DNA of 64,000 bases from Gliomastix tumulicola (GCA_001599755.1 BCHX01000006.1:3087336-3151335); one strand, 5' to 3'. Positions 44,378 to 57,800 are shown, counted from the stretch's first letter. Notes: generated by a model not told the origin, from the sequence alone. Made by a program: numbers and translations.

Positions 44378-47300
44378 TCATGCCTCAGATCCGTTGGGAG
44401 GAGGCTCTCTCTGACCAAAAAGAAATATCAATAGACGCTTGAACAGCCCATTCTGCAGATTTCTGTCCTGATCTGTTGAAGGAGACGAAGTAACGTGTTT
44501 CTGGGGATCCTTTGACTTGTCATCCGTGGGGTCTGACCCTAAAACCCTGCGTTTCAAGGCGTGGAGCGCACGAGCACAGCCGCTGATAAGAGGCGACATC
44601 AGCTTCTTTCGTAACTTCTGGGCGTTGACAATGGCGATAAGTGTCAACACTAAAGCAACAACAGCCAAACTAATCATGCTGCCCAACGTGATTCCAGAGG
44701 GGGGGTCGCTCATGCTGAAAAATCCCGTTGCGAAGCCAACAGGCAGGAAGACGGCCGTGATGTAAGTGAACAGCCTAATATCGTCAGCTCCGCGAAGACT
44801 CAGATCGTTCCGGAGATCCTCCAATTTCTGTGTAAGTGACAAGTTGTAAGAGACGATGTTCGCTCGTCGTCGATTGAGCTCCCGTATTCGATACTTGTTC
44901 GAGGCTTGCCACTTCGATATCGCTTCCCGGTGGCGTCTCTCGTCTTTCCGAGTCCATCTGGGATTGTTGGAAGGTGACCTTTGGTCTTCTCGCACAGACC
45001 ATTCTTGTATGACGTCCAAGTTCTTGTCGAGGTCATCCTTCATGGCTTGTAGGAGGTGCTGGATTTTATGGCATAGAATGCTAGCCTTCAGGAAGTCGTC
45101 ATTGTTGCTCGCCTCGAGAAGGTTCAATGCATCAGCAAGGGCTGACTTGCCGGGAGCTTGGGCTGACTCGGGAGCTTGAGCTGACTCGGGAGCTTGAGCT
45201 GACTTGCCGGGAACTTGGGCTGAGATGTCTGATTTCTGGTGGTTGTGGTCAAGCGAATTCAGCACACGAGTCCTCGCCTCATCAAGAATCTTATCTATAG
45301 CGCTTGTCATGCACTTCAAGATTCTGTCAAATAACACAAGCTCCAAGACCCGACGCTGCTGCCAGTGATTTCCCAGCGAGTCAAGGTGTGTCACATCTTG
45401 TGTCTTTAGATCGTCGACACTGTTGCTGTGGTCGTGCACTAGGAAGTGGCAAGTCCAGAAGCGGTCGAAGAAGTCGCCATCAAATCTAAAGCTCATGATC
45501 GCCCTCCGAATCCATTTTTTCGTCTCATTCCTGGAACTCGGAAACAGAATCTCTTCATTTGGCGGAAACTCATCGTCATTCCTGCTCTTTGCGCTCAAAA
45601 CCTGGTAGAAGGAAAGGTGCACCTCCGTCACCCACTTGTTCACCAGGCCCGGCGAGGCATCATCAGACACGAATTTCTCGTACCTAGAATAGCGATCGAA
45701 GAAATAAATGAGATCTTCTTCTTCGGACGAGGCAAGGTAGCAGATGAGAGCTGTTGTCCGCTTGGCTTGGAAGAATTGCAGCAGTCTCTTCTTGGCGTTG
45801 TCAGATGTTCGTTTCTTTCGAAGTCGATCCCGAAGATTGTCATTGGAAAAGAAATGCTTAGATTCCGTGGCTCTCTCCGTGTCGACTTTCTTCGTGACGA
45901 CCTCCTTCGTGTCATCATCCACACGACCACCCCCAGGCTCCCTCGCTGTGATGTCTGGTGCCCCTGTTGACATGCCTGGTGCCCCTGTTGGCATGCCTGG
46001 TGCCCCTGTTGACATGTCTGGTGCTTTTGTTGAGATGTTTGGTGTCCCTGTTGAGATACTTGTTACCCCTGTTGAGATGTCTGGAACGTCAACAAGTATT
46101 GCTTTGATCGCGCTACTCTCGCTGTCAGAGAAGGCATTGTCCCTATGCACATCGTTGTTGATGGCACAGATTGCTTTGCCAATCACAGTCTCAGTCAAGT
46201 AGTCTTTACGCAACTTGCACCACCTTCGAAGACTAGTGTCGTCAAGTTCAACATGAGGCGAAAAGAATTTTGGCACGTTGTAAAGCCAATCATCAAAAAG
46301 CTCTACAGTGTTCCCGTGGTCAATACCCCCTCCAAACGGAATGTGCTGTTTCATAGCCAGTGCCTCGTCAATGGCCTTTGAATCGTGTGTGGGCAACGAA
46401 CGGTTGAGCAAGCTGATGATCTGAGATAGTTGCAGCACCATTTTCGCGGCATCAGAGTTTTGCGACTTCGATTCAGGCGGACGAGGTGACGGGCTGGGCA
46501 CGGCTTGGGCATTTGCAGTGCTTGGCTGCTTCTCTGCAGTGCTTGGCTGCTTCTCTGCAGTGCTCGGCTGCTTCTCTGCAGGTTGTGCATGTTTCCCCAA
46601 GATGTAAGGGATTTCGAAAGTCACAGACCAGTAGGAGTCCTGCAAGTTCTTTTCTTGGAAGAACACTGGGCGTTGAGAATCTAGCATTCGGGAAAAGAGG
46701 CTTCCGGAAAAGAGGCCATTAGTCCAAGATGAGTCCATCAGAACCGTTATGGCCTTCTGGGACATATCTGATGGTGCTCGCGAGTTCATCTGCTTTTTCT
46801 GCGACGCCATCATCAATGCCAATGCAAATTGAATGGTGTGGCTCCACTCAGTGTCATCGTTTTCTTCCACATGATATCTCTGACAGTCCAGTGTGTATGC
46901 CCACACGGCGATCCTCCCTCGGTTGCTAGCTTTGCTCAAAAGTCCATGTTCTGCTGCATGGAAAAGGATCGTTTCTTCAGCGCCCAGGAGGAAGCCCGTG
47001 TCCAAGTGGCTCCGAGACGTTGCGAGCATTCGCTTCTTGAACACTGAGTTCTCTGTCGTGAACCTTTTGATGATGTTGAGTTGGATTGTTTCTGACATCT
47101 TGAGCTTCTTCGACGAGTTTGGTGCCTTCTCTGCGCTCCAGAACTCTAGCTTAGGGGGCATTCCGAGCTCCTCAGCGGATTTGACCGCCCACCATATCAA
47201 GGCATGGTCTGCAAAGTAGAACATGTCGGGGTCTCCTTTTCTTGAACGAGGGTAGACGTGTTTGTCCCCCTTTTTGTCCTTCTCGAGACCCTCTGCCCAA

Positions 47301-48998
47301 AGATTGATGATCTCCATAAAAGAAGACTGATGATTCATTTCCTTGGCTCCGTTATTGTTGACCAACGTCGCCAGTTTGATGATCTGGAGGGCTGTGTTGA
47401 TACGAAGATCATGCGAGGGCCAGGGGTTGCTTTCCGCTCTTGTTCTTGGCTTGCCACTCACCCAGCATTTAGGGCTTGGTAGTTTGTTCGGCTTTCCTTT
47501 ATCATCCCCAGTCCGCAGAGTCCACTTGTCTAGAATCCACCTAATATGGCCGTGGTATGTGTTGAAGATACGCCAGCGGATCTTGCAGTCGCTGCCATGT
47601 TCGCAAGCATCACCTCCATTTGGGCATGGTCCATGCTTCACGTGTTTGTTAATATAGACCATTGCCCAGTGGAGGAATCGAAAAGCATGGCTGGTTCTTG
47701 TCAGTATGTTGCAGTTTCTCCCCCCCTGCCCCAAACGAAATAACACAAACTCCGGTGTAAACGTACAAGCTAGCTTTGGTAACAATACGATGGGCAGCAA
47801 TATCCCCACAGGTGAGCGCAATGGGGTGGAAGTTGTTCGAGGCCCCATTGGAGTTGTCCGCGTCGGAACTGTGGTCAACAGCAGGAATGCTGCAAACAGA
47901 CAAGATGTGCTCCAGGTTTCTCCAGAGTTTGTGGTTCAGCTTCGGGTCGCTGCTGAGTGTTAGCTTGCTCAAAGGCATAGCGAGCTGTTGTTTAGCGCTG
48001 GCAAGCTTCTCTTGGGAAACGGGTGAGCTCAGAGTGCTAGGTGCGACCTCTAAGCTGTATAGATCCAGAGTGTATGCTACGGCAACTTCCAGTCTTCCAG
48101 CGTCCTTAGCTTTGACCCAAACATCTTCGAGCACGGTGATGTCGAGCCAAAGCCCATTGACCTGAGGCTGTTGAGGCTGATCACCAACAAACGGTGATAC
48201 GTATACACACACATTTCTGTCCTTCATCTGCTTTGGCCTGCGATCTTGCCAGTGCGCAACGGCACAATGACGCTCCTCGTCTTGAGTCTTCATTTTTGTC
48301 ATATGAGTTCCCCACCGGCCGCTCTTGAATAGATCATTGTAGATTGAGTCGTCGTTGGATGAGTCTTCGTCAGATGAGACTTCATTGAAAGGCTCATCCT
48401 CGCTTGCGACATCATCATTGCTTTCGAATTCATCATCGCCAATCGACTCGAATCCATCGGAGGTCTCGCCTTCGTCCGGTATAGTCTCGAAGCCATCACC
48501 ATTATTGGTGAAGTCCAAGTCTCGAATACGCATTGACATGCGTAATGACAACCTTGGAGGCTTGTCTGTGTACTTGTCGTCGTCGTTGAGCAGGATGGAA
48601 TAGATTTGGTATACTGTCTTTTCATGTACAACGTATTTGACTTTAATAGACCGATTCTGAGTCTCATAACAGAACTCTGGCCAACGATTGCCAGGGAATG
48701 ACACTGGTTGCATCTTGGTGCGAGTTTCGTATCTGCCGCCCACCTGCAAGCGGGAGCCGAATTCGTGGCGATTGAACTCCAAACTTAGTCGCCCAAGCCT
48801 CTCTGGAGCGTTGAAAGGAGAAGGGACAGGTGTTCCGACAAAGAATTCAGCGCAGAAGAATCCCGAGGGTTCTCCTGCGTCTGCGCCAAAGTACCGAGTC
48901 ATTTGCATTAGGTTGCCGTGCGCGTTTGAGGTCGCTGTAACGCCATCATCGCCAAATGATGCATAACTTGTCCTCTGCTGCGCCTGACTGTCGGCCAT
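44378..48998 (-). CDS. Very large CorA-like two-TM membrane protein with repetitive linkers
   Basis: Two exons (47767-48998 and 44378-47690) encode 1,514 residues; the 76-nt intron has donor GTACGT. The C-terminal part has a long coiled coil (SYNLSLTQKLEDLRNDLSL) directly before two hydrophobic segments at about residues 1383-1435 (DIRLFTYITAVFLPVGFATG then ITLGSMISLAVVALVL). That is the stalk plus two-TM layout of CorA-type channels. The short loop reads FFSMSDPP, so the Gly-Met-Asn selectivity motif of true magnesium channels is missing. The N-terminal 1,000 residues are soluble and unrecognised, with an acidic stretch around residues 165-215. Three in-frame repeat tracts lie between them. 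Similar giant CorA-tailed proteins of unknown function occur in many filamentous fungi. Ion transport is not established. No signal peptide is seen. Confidence 0.85.
45140..45225 (-). repeat. In-frame 18-nt minisatellite in the CorA-like gene
   Basis: On the coding strand the unit encodes SAQAPE / SAQAPGK, repeated about four times just upstream of the coiled coil. Units differ by single substitutions and one Lys insertion. Confidence 0.85.
45945..46095 (-). repeat. In-frame 21-nt minisatellite (about seven units) in the CorA-like gene
   Basis: The coding strand gives a seven-residue unit of the form MSTGAPG, with variants ISTGTPN, ISTKAPD and MPTGAPG. About seven units follow each other without gaps. 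Central units are nearly identical and outer units more diverged, as expected for slippage or unequal exchange. Confidence 0.9.
46500..46585 (-). repeat. In-frame 21-nt minisatellite (AEKQPST units) in the CorA-like gene
   Basis: Three near-identical units encode AEKQPST, followed by a degenerate fourth (ANAQ). Near identity at the DNA level suggests recent expansion. Confidence 0.9.
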
Positions 48999-50412
48999 GA
49001 TTCCCCGTTGCGCAGCTCTCGACTTCAGGTCCTGAGTCAGGGGATGGTATATGAAATACCTGCTATCACCCCAATGAAGTATTCAAGCAGCTGTATGCTG
49101 GCGGAGTAATGAGAGCTTGGTCGTCGTATTTCAACGATAAATGATAGGGCAAGTAATGCCATGTAGAAAGCAGGAAGGGTACCGGTCAAAATATTCGTTC
49201 CGGCACTGGGTCGTCCATAAACCAGCTACGAAAAGTCCCTGCTTTTGAGCGGCCGAGACCTGCTATGAGTTCAATAGCTCCGGCTTCTTCATATAAGGCA
49301 ATACCACCCACCATTAATAAAATGCCTCAATTTCCGCCCAGAATGGAAACCTGCACGGCGTTGAGTTTCCAATCTCGGATTTTCAGCTGGGAGGGTGATG
49401 GATGGGTGGGTGCCTATTTTGCACATTCGAAGTCAGCTTTGCCAGTAGCCCCCAATCACATCATTGCCTCTGCATGTTCATGCATTGGTGCCCAATCTTC
49501 CGTCAAAAGAGGCAAAAATATACGTGGAACTCGGGCCCAAGTCCTTCTCCTTGTCAACGTAATAATGTTGCACTCGTCCAAAGCCAACTCGCATTCTGCC
49601 TCCTTCACGGTTCACGCGGCTTCTTCTTAATCGCGCAATGTGATCTATCATTTTAAATTGACAGAAATGGTGAGTTTCATTTATAGCTATTGGCAATTTT
49701 GAGACCATGCAGCAGCCGATAAAGTACGTGAGTGAGTGAGGCAGTCGGGCGAGGCCTCGCGTCGTCGTTTCCTTCGGGGCAATCCTTGATAAACTCGGGC
49801 GTACGTTGGACTAGTAACTCTCTTCGAAAGCGAACGCAATTACAACGTACGGTTTCAATGGATTGTATCATTCAATTCGGTACTAACTCGGGAACCGAGA
49901 GTTCGGGGGCATGCGCCTCAAGTAGATCTCACGATTGGATCGTCAGTAAGACTTTTTTATCGGTTGGTCAATCAGTCCCACCGCACGGAACACGCAGCCG
50001 ACGAGGTTCATGACTTTGTTCAGTCGCAAAGCACCCCATAAGGTCCTATTGCTATAGCTGCATCCTGACGAACAATTGCGCCTCTACTAAGAGGGCCTCT
50101 AACGGCACTTGAAGGGGTGTACCAAACCAAAAAGAAATCCCCAAAAAAATTGGATTAGTACACAGAGATGTAAAATGCGAGTTGGCTTATCAGATACGTA
50201 GTTTTTTTAGGCTCGAGTCACATACAGACACAGATAGTGTGGTCGTATAGCTCATTTACTCATTCGGCCGAGTGACAAGATCACTAGATTGGTACGTCAG
50301 TGTGATAATCTTTACTTTGGGGATTTCAGGCCCATCATCATGGACAAAAGAATCAGGGCACAATGAATAATTGTTTCCATTTACTTTACTATCCTGTGCA
50401 AGCCACGTCGTC
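48999..50412. other. Intergenic, 1.4 kb
   Basis: No supported gene. It holds the promoter of the CorA-like gene and the 3' flank of the DUF6536 gene. Several AT-rich stretches lie near 49640-49690 and 50130-50220. Confidence 0.45.
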
Positions 50413-52606
50413 TTATGAGTAGCTGACGCCCGGCTGTGGCTCTTGGACATCTTCATGTGAAAACCCGCAGTGATCAAGGTCACTTCGGCCAGCACCCGTA
50501 ACACCCCAAGCCAGCGACATCTCAGCACTAGCCCTCGAGGCATAAGGTTGTTGGCAAGCCGCCGCGATAGCAAGACTGCAGCTCCCAACAACAGGCATAT
50601 TACTCGGCAGTCGACGAAGCGCCGTGATACCAGCAGCCACAACCATGACACCCGACGCGATAACAACGAAGATAATGGCGATGGGCGAATAACCGCAGGT
50701 CAGAAGACCGAAGAACCTAGGATACGGATCCCTGATTGTCTCCACGGCCACAATGAAGATGCTCTGCGACAGCATCCAGTGCATCAGAATCGACAACGCC
50801 AACAGTGGAATGCTGAAGTGATAGGGGAGCTCGAGGAAGTAGTGTGACTTCTGCTGATCCCGAGGCGTCCCCGAGACGCGAAGCGGCTTCCTCTTGACGC
50901 CGAACTGGCTCCATTCCCTGGCGGCGGTCATGCATGTGAAGAGGCCGTTGTACTGGAAGTACAGCATGGAGAAGATGAGTTGGGGAAGGTTGGATACAAG
51001 GACATTGTACACAAGGGCGGCGGCCGTGGCGTCCGGGTCGTTACCGCCGTTGAGGAAGTCGAGGCCTGTGATGATGGCCGTTTCGGAGACCTGGCCGAAT
51101 CCAAGGTTCCAGAGGCTCGTGATATCGGTAGCACCAACGACGTTGCTCAAGCCCCAGCCGAGGAAGAACAGGGACACTCCGAGCGCGATTGCATACCTGT
51201 AACGTGAGTATTAGCTGAAGTCGGGACGTCAATAACCGTTGAGGGGAGACTCTTACACCACAGAGCTGAAGATCCACCGGCGACGACTGATCGCTGCTCC
51301 CCAACGTCTTCGCTTAGGCGACAGCGGATGCGGCCCCATCCAGTTCTGTCCCTTCCGAACCATGTCGGCCGACGCGAGACAGCTGCCTTCGGTATGTCCG
51401 TCAGGCGCATTGATGAACGACTGAATGGCATCTCCAAGAATGAACAGCGGCTCCTTTGGAGGGTGGAAGGCAACCCAGGCCAGCACGGCCGTCTTGAAAG
51501 CGTTGACAAACAACACTCCTGCCATCAAGTATATGCTGAAGTTGAGCTTGCAGTGCTGCTCCACCGGCTGGCTCAAGCAGTATTTGACCTTGTATCCAAA
51601 CGGCTTCCAGTCGTCCGCGTTGTCGAGGACCTGCGGCAGCAGACTCCGGCAGGGCTTCTTGCAGGTTGCCGTCGGGCATATCCATTCGTACACTTTCGGC
51701 GGGCAGTTCTGTCCCCAGTTCGATCCCAGGCGGGAGTATTCCTCGTAGAAGATCTCCTCCCCGTCCCAGTTGTCGCCGGGGTCGCTGACGAGGATCAGGT
51801 GGTTTCGTTGTGTCTGGAACGCCGTGGCGTAGTCGAGCATGCAGTCGGTCGCCGTGAGGTTGTCGAGCTGGCCGGCTCTCAAGCGAGCCCACGTGTCTTC
51901 GACGCGGCCAGCCTTGTCGCTGGACCAGAAGGGTAGATGCTCGGGGAGGTTGAGTCGGTCGTCGGAGGTGTAGACGGAGTAGTCGTAGTTGGTCAGGGAG
52001 GAGAAGATGACGGAGTTGTACCTAGAGGGAGTCAGTAGCTGTTGCACATTGCGGTTGGTTGGTTAGGAGCGAGACTTACAGCAGATGCAGCGGCACCGAG
52101 GGGATCACCAACAGCCACCACAGCACCGCTCTCCCCCGAGCTATCCTGCGCAGATTGCGGAAGCTGAGGATGCCAATGTCCAACCACTCGCCCTTTGCAT
52201 GTGCCCAGTCGACCTCCTCTCGGTTCGGCGCGGACAGACACTGCATTCCGTAGTTGCTCGCCGCCAGCACCACCGATCCCAGCACGTTGATCAGCAGATG
52301 CAGCCCAATGCTGTACGCCCGCGCCTGCTCGCACGAGCCCTCAAACAGGATCCTGCGGCCCGTCTCGGCACCGTAGGGACTTCCCTTGGGCTTGAAAATG
52401 GACCATATCGTCACCGCGAGGTTCAGCACAAACACGACGAGAGATGCCGCTGCGCACGCGAAGAGGCCGGTCCTCGCGCCGCTCCAGGACGATCGCGGGG
52501 CCGGATTCGAATGGCTGATGGAGTCGTCGGACAGTGACAGGGGCGGCGGGACGCTGGTGATCTGCGCGACGGGCTCGTACTGAGCCGTCTGGTGCTTCAC
52601 GCCCAT
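50413..52606 (-). CDS. DUF6536-domain multi-pass membrane protein
   Basis: Three exons (52080-52606, 51257-52021, 50413-51196) encode 691 residues. The start MGVKHQ at 52606 is chosen because the frame upstream is a CAG-type repeat. After about 45 soluble residues comes the DUF6536 signature: SSWSGARTGLFACAAASLVV, EGSCEQARAYSIGLHLLINV, LAASNYGMQCLSAPNREEVD and LDIGILSFRNLRRIARGR. A lumenal or extracellular Cys-rich loop follows (WICPTATCKKPC, YCLSQPVEQHC). Five or more further hydrophobic segments follow in exon 3 (SLFFLGWGLSNVVG, LVYNVLVSNLPQLIFSMLYFQY, SPIAIIFVVIASGVMVVAAG). This family is restricted to fungi and its function is unknown. Topology suggests the plasma membrane or an endomembrane. 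Confidence 0.88.
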
Positions 52607-53289
52607 GGTGATGATGCTGCTGCTGCTGCTGCTGCTGCTGCTCGCTGGCGATACATGGTCCAGAGGGGGAAAAGTCCTTCCGACTCTGCTCTTTTTGACG
52701 AAATGGAAAAAGTCAGGTGAATGGGAAATCAGGTGCGTTTCGGAGATTTGGAGGGGGCCTCCGGCAATATTGAAGGCCAAGACCACCGTGCATGGTGCGG
52801 CTGAACGTGGCTTGCGCCACCCTGGCAGCCAGCGTCCATACAGAATGCGCTGTAATCCCACGTGCCCTGGACGGTTGTCCGATCGAGGGATCACAGCCTC
52901 GACGTCGGGGCTTGGAATCGAGGCTCAGATGCGCCAATACTCCGACATCTCGGAGGATCAAGCCCCCGTGAACAAGGCCCTTCACCATTCCAGCACCGGG
53001 ATAGATGGACGGAGCCTGCGGGCCTACAGGCTACAACTCCCGCTGAATTCCCAGTGGAGAAAGCAGCCAGAGCACCACCTTGACCGGCGTCGGCTATCAG
53101 AAGCCGGAAGAGTTCCGTCTTGAAGCATAAAGGTAAACATATTTGCGCTGCCGGTCACTAGTGATTCAACCCACCACACACAGAGAAATAAAAATAGAAA
53201 TAATTATGTACGCAGCGATCTACTATCACAGCCCAAGCCGGGCATTCCCCAGCACGTGTTCGTGTTTTCCAACCACCCCGCGTCCCATC
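52607..53289. other. Intergenic with (AGC)n tract at the DUF6536 start
   Basis: This contains the DUF6536 promoter and leader and the MFS gene 3' flank. No further gene is supported. Confidence 0.45.
52613..52643 (-). repeat. (AGC)n trinucleotide tract just upstream of the DUF6536 ATG
   Basis: About nine AGC units on the coding strand end roughly 8-10 nt before the ATG at 52606. If translation began upstream, the tract would encode a poly-Ser run in frame with the protein. Confidence 0.85.
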
Positions 53290-54829
53290 TCACAACGTGA
53301 ACCTGAAGCTCGGGTGCCAGTCACCCATGTTGTTCCTGTCCTCCTCAGGCAGCGCAAGCCTATCATCACGCTCACCTGCCGCCCTCTTCTTGTTCTCCCT
53401 CCACATGAAGAAGGCCATGACGGCCGCGCACACCACAGCAAGCCACATGGTCGCCAGCGCAGTGCTGTAGCCGGTCGTGTAGTGAGGCGACTCGTTGGCG
53501 AGGAAGACGTTGCTTCCGATGATGCCCGCGAAGTTCCCGATGGTGACCTGAATGGACGATCCGAAGGCGCGCTTCCAGTGGCCCGACAGGTTGTTCTGCA
53601 TCCAGGCGAGGGCCATGGGCGTAATCATGTACGCACCGCCAAAGACGAGGAAGACGGCACCAAACTTGTAGTCGCGGGAGTGGCCTTCCTGGTTCAACAG
53701 CATCCCGTAGCCGATGGTCGTGAGAGATGCGCCAAAGGCGATGAACCCGAAGCGGTGCTTGAGGAAGTCCGACGCCCAAGCACCGAGGAGCATCATGCCT
53801 GCAGCAAACGCATAGACAGGGATCGTGCGCACCTGCGCCTCCTCCGCCTTCCAGCCGAACTCATTGAGGATCGTGGGGAGGAAGAAGACGCCAGAGTAGC
53901 CCGCGACACCGACGCCCATGTACACGGTCGCGCCGAGCCAGATCTTCCAGTCCCGGTAGATGCGCCTGTAGGCGAACTTGTTCAGCGTGTCCATGCGGCA
54001 CGCGTCGCCGACATCAAGAGCCATACGACGACGGAGCAGCTCCTTCTCTGCGGCGTTGAGGAAGCGCGTCTGCTCAGGCCAGTCGATGATAAGGAAGGCG
54101 GCGACGATAGCCAGAGCCGACGTCGCACCGCCCTCGATGATGAAGATCCAGCGCCACGCAGCGAGACCTGCACGTCCGCCGAGCTTAGCGATGGCATAAG
54201 CCAGGAGACCGCCAAAGGCACCGGCGACGACCGTAGAGCAGAAGAAGAACGACATGCGCTTCTGGTACTCGTGGCGCTTGTAGTACATGGAGGTGACGTA
54301 GATGATGCCGGGGAGGACACCAGCCTCGAAGACACCGAGCAGGAAGCGCAGGGCGACGAGGGCGCCGTAGGAGTGGACGAAGCCCATGCACATGTTGATG
54401 ATGCCCCAGATGAACATGAGGGCCGAGAGGTACAGCGAGGGGCGCATGCGGTTGATAAGCATGTTGGACGGGACCTCGAGGAGGATGTACGAGATGAAGT
54501 AGACCTGCAGGACGCTGTCAGGCCGCATGTCGACACGTGGGAGTCAAGAAGCTTCAGGCACTTACAAAGAGAGCGATGTTGAATCGATTGCCCGTGAGCT
54601 CGAGGTCCTCGACCATGCCCTGGATCCTGGCATTGCTGATGTTGATGCGATCCAGGAAGGACATCATGTAGATGACGAAGAAGGTCGGGTAGATGATCAG
54701 GTCAAGCTTCCTCATCAGCTTCTTCTCAGCCACAGGGTCGATGGACAGATCTGAAGTGTCAGACTTGGGAGTCGAAGGAACCGTCGACTCGGCGGCCTCA
54801 ATAGGCGCCTTCTCATTGTCTGTCGACAT
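53290..54829 (-). CDS. MFS transporter, anion:cation symporter (allantoate-permease) family
   Basis: Two exons (54566-54829 and 53290-54504) encode 492 residues. The soluble N-terminus is followed by KKLMRKLDLIIYPTFFVIYMMSFLDRINISNARIQ, the strongly conserved TM1/loop of this family. After the intron comes VYFISYILLEVPSN and the loop-2/3 region. Twelve hydrophobic segments are discernible, with the family motif RFLLGVFEAGVLPGIIYVTSMYY in TM4 and HWKRAFGSSIQVTIGNFAGIIGSNVF in the C-terminal half. Members import organic anions such as allantoate, nicotinate, pantothenate or other carboxylates by proton symport across the plasma membrane; the substrate here is not predictable. No metabolic partner gene is adjacent. 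Length is normal. Confidence 0.94.
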
Positions 54830-57800
54830 ATTGAAGAACCTCGTGACGACAGATACAACACCTAACGTAGAAGGAGGACCACAGGTGAAGGGAAGTAATT
54901 TCAGTAGTCAGAAGGGAGTATAACGTGAATACAGCGCCACCAAGGCAGAAGAATGAGAGCGAAAATAAACGAAGAATAAACAAGAAATGATCAAAGATGC
55001 ACGAGGAAGGAAGGATCGTCCGTCACGCAGACGAAAGTTATTTAAAGGACGAAAAGCAAATGCAAGTCACGCCATCGGCCATGTAGACGTGAGACAGAAA
55101 TGTGGTTTGCCACGAGGTCTGGAATGCGTAGAAGAAAAAGAATCAAGGGGGGGGAAGACGAGCTAAGGGGGGGTCGACTAAGATTCAGGCCAACCGCATG
55201 ATAGAGCCCGGCTGGGGGATGAGTCGAGTGGCACGGGGTGATAGTGACAGAATGTACGAGGTACTGTTTCGATGCAAGGTGTCATGCAGCCCGCGATGCA
55301 GGAGGAAATGATGTCCGCGTAGGGTAGCATGTGTTGGCTGCATGGCCTCGACGTGGACGGGCCATACTAGAGACGAGGAGGGATATCGGCCGACGAGGAG
55401 GGCCGAAACAGGGGATAGTCACCATCCCGCAAGGGGTAACGATTCGTCGGGTATGTCACTGACAGATGCTCATTCGTGGTGGTTCAGTTACTCCGATGCA
55501 TTGAACCCGACTCTGCAGCATGTTAATCCCAGTCGTTAAAACTCGGGGGGGGCTGGGCATGGGGGACAGGCAAGGAAGACCAAGGCAGCAAGGGAGACTG
55601 ATCTCCAAGGATCCCCCAGACGCCCCTCCCTTGCCGCAATCCCCCCACTGAGAAGGCCCAAGGGTTCTGCTTTACGTGAGTGGACCAAGACTCGGAGGCG
55701 TCGATCAGTATTCGACAAAGTCTTGGGATAATTGGAGCAGCGCAAACGATGCTGCAACAGGAAATCCACTGACTGAACAGACGAGAGGCTTGGTGCTGAC
55801 GATGGACAGCAAAATCTCACAGTATTGAAAATGTGCCTCCGAGTCAGTGCTGACCGCTTCCAAGGCAGCTGCATACGCCACACGTCGCAGACGCACCGAG
55901 GCCTGCATATGTGATAAGCAGCCTATAGCACGGCCTGCATATGCATGCCTAAACCAGGCTCCGAGACCGGTCAAGAACGTCCAACACATACACGACCACT
56001 CCCGTCATGCACGCCTCCTCCCCCCCTTTTTTAAAAAAAATTCTCCCTCCTTCGAAAGTTGGAAAACCTGGCTGATCCTACAACGTGAAGTCGCAGCACT
56101 TGGGCATTGTGTTGGCTGTATCCCACCCTTTTAGTGCCCTCGGGGAGGCGTCCGCCTAACGCTAGTGACGCGAAGCTAGCGTCTTAGTCTGGGCCTTCAG
56201 CTAGCTCCTCGGCCGCTGGTGCTCTCGGAGAATTTCCCCTCTGCTTGCTCTGCCGTCTCGCTTGCTGTGGTCGTCTTCCTCCTTGTTGACAGGCTTCTAC
56301 TTGGCAAGCAGTCTCTGGAGTGACAGACGCCGGCAGTCAAGAGAACTGACGCGTCCACGGAAGTCATACGAGGAGAAGTTTCACCGCATGGACAGTGCGT
56401 TATCTGATCGACGAGCACGATGGATGAAGCGCTATGTCGCCAATTCTTGCCCGAGGAACTTATGTCTGCCGATTGCATATGCTCATCACAGCCAACCAAC
56501 AAGTCACAAGTGCTTTACGACCTGACCAATGTGCCATCTTGAAGCCTTTCAAGCGACACCCCCACGGACACTGGCCAATATTGCACCTACAGACGTTTCA
56601 CTGGCAGCGTCCCCCAAGCACTAGTGACATTTGATGCCAGCCGAAAACCAAGGCAGGTGCATGACCTCGTGAGCTGCCATGATGCAGAGAAGGCCTCTTC
56701 GAGACCGGCCGACGCCACGCCGTTATTTAGAGCCCGTCGCCCACGGTCAAGCATTGGACGCCTGTAACGTTGTGTGTGCGACGACAAGATATTCATTCGC
56801 TCCCCCTGGCCATGCACTGACTCGGCCGGGCAAAATATTTGTGAGTGCTCGACAAGGGGTCTGGTGGCGGCAGGCAGGCCTGTCCTTGGAAAACGGCCAT
56901 TCTCGACCGCCCGCATTGGCCCAGCTTCCTAGTGCAAATCAGTGGAGCTTCGTCATTGGTCCAACTCCCTGCCGAAGGTGACATCGCGGGAGGACTTAGA
57001 AAACTAGTTCTCTTCCAGGTTGTGACTCCGGGGAAGGGATCAGCGGGCGTAGCAGGAATCCTCCCCAGCTGAGGGGGAGCGCGCGCGATGTACCCGTCTG
57101 CTCTGATACAGCAAATCACACCACTTCCCACGAAGCTGGAGTGGGCAAACAGGCATGGGGATGGAACAAATGTACATGAACCACTGGTGCCAGACTGGCG
57201 CTTACGACCCTATATTGGGGGTGTTATAGGTGACGTTGGCGCACACGAGACATCGGGGAAGTCAATGCGTTGGTCGAGCAGCGTATAAGAGAGTCGGCCG
57301 CCTCTTAGGAGAGCCGGTCACGGGGAAAGCTCCCACCAATCACATTCGATACTATCCGGACGAGACCGGCTTCGGCCTCCGTGTGGCGTTCTGCAAGCCT
57401 CCTGAATTTGACCGAGTCTCGGCACAGCACTCTCATCACACGCAGGCATCACCGTGGGGGGGGCCTATCCCGTTAACGAATATCGCCGAACCCCCTGATA
57501 CGCAAAGACCACGTCGTATGATGCTAGCCACACAGCACGAGCGCACATTGGACGTTGCTCTCGCCGCTAGGTCGACGGGCAATTTGGCCCCAATGCAGAC
57601 TAGAGCAGCCATCAGCTTTCCAAGGTCCTGCCTCCGACTTCCTACACGGCAAGTTGCCCTGACGATCCCACGCCTGCCGCGTCTGACACTCGAGCCTGGC
57701 GGGCGCAATATCCGTGCCAAAGATGTGATTCATGCACGCCCTAAAACGCAGACCCTCCTCCGGTCACGTCGTCGGATAATTCCAGACGACCAGGGACCCG

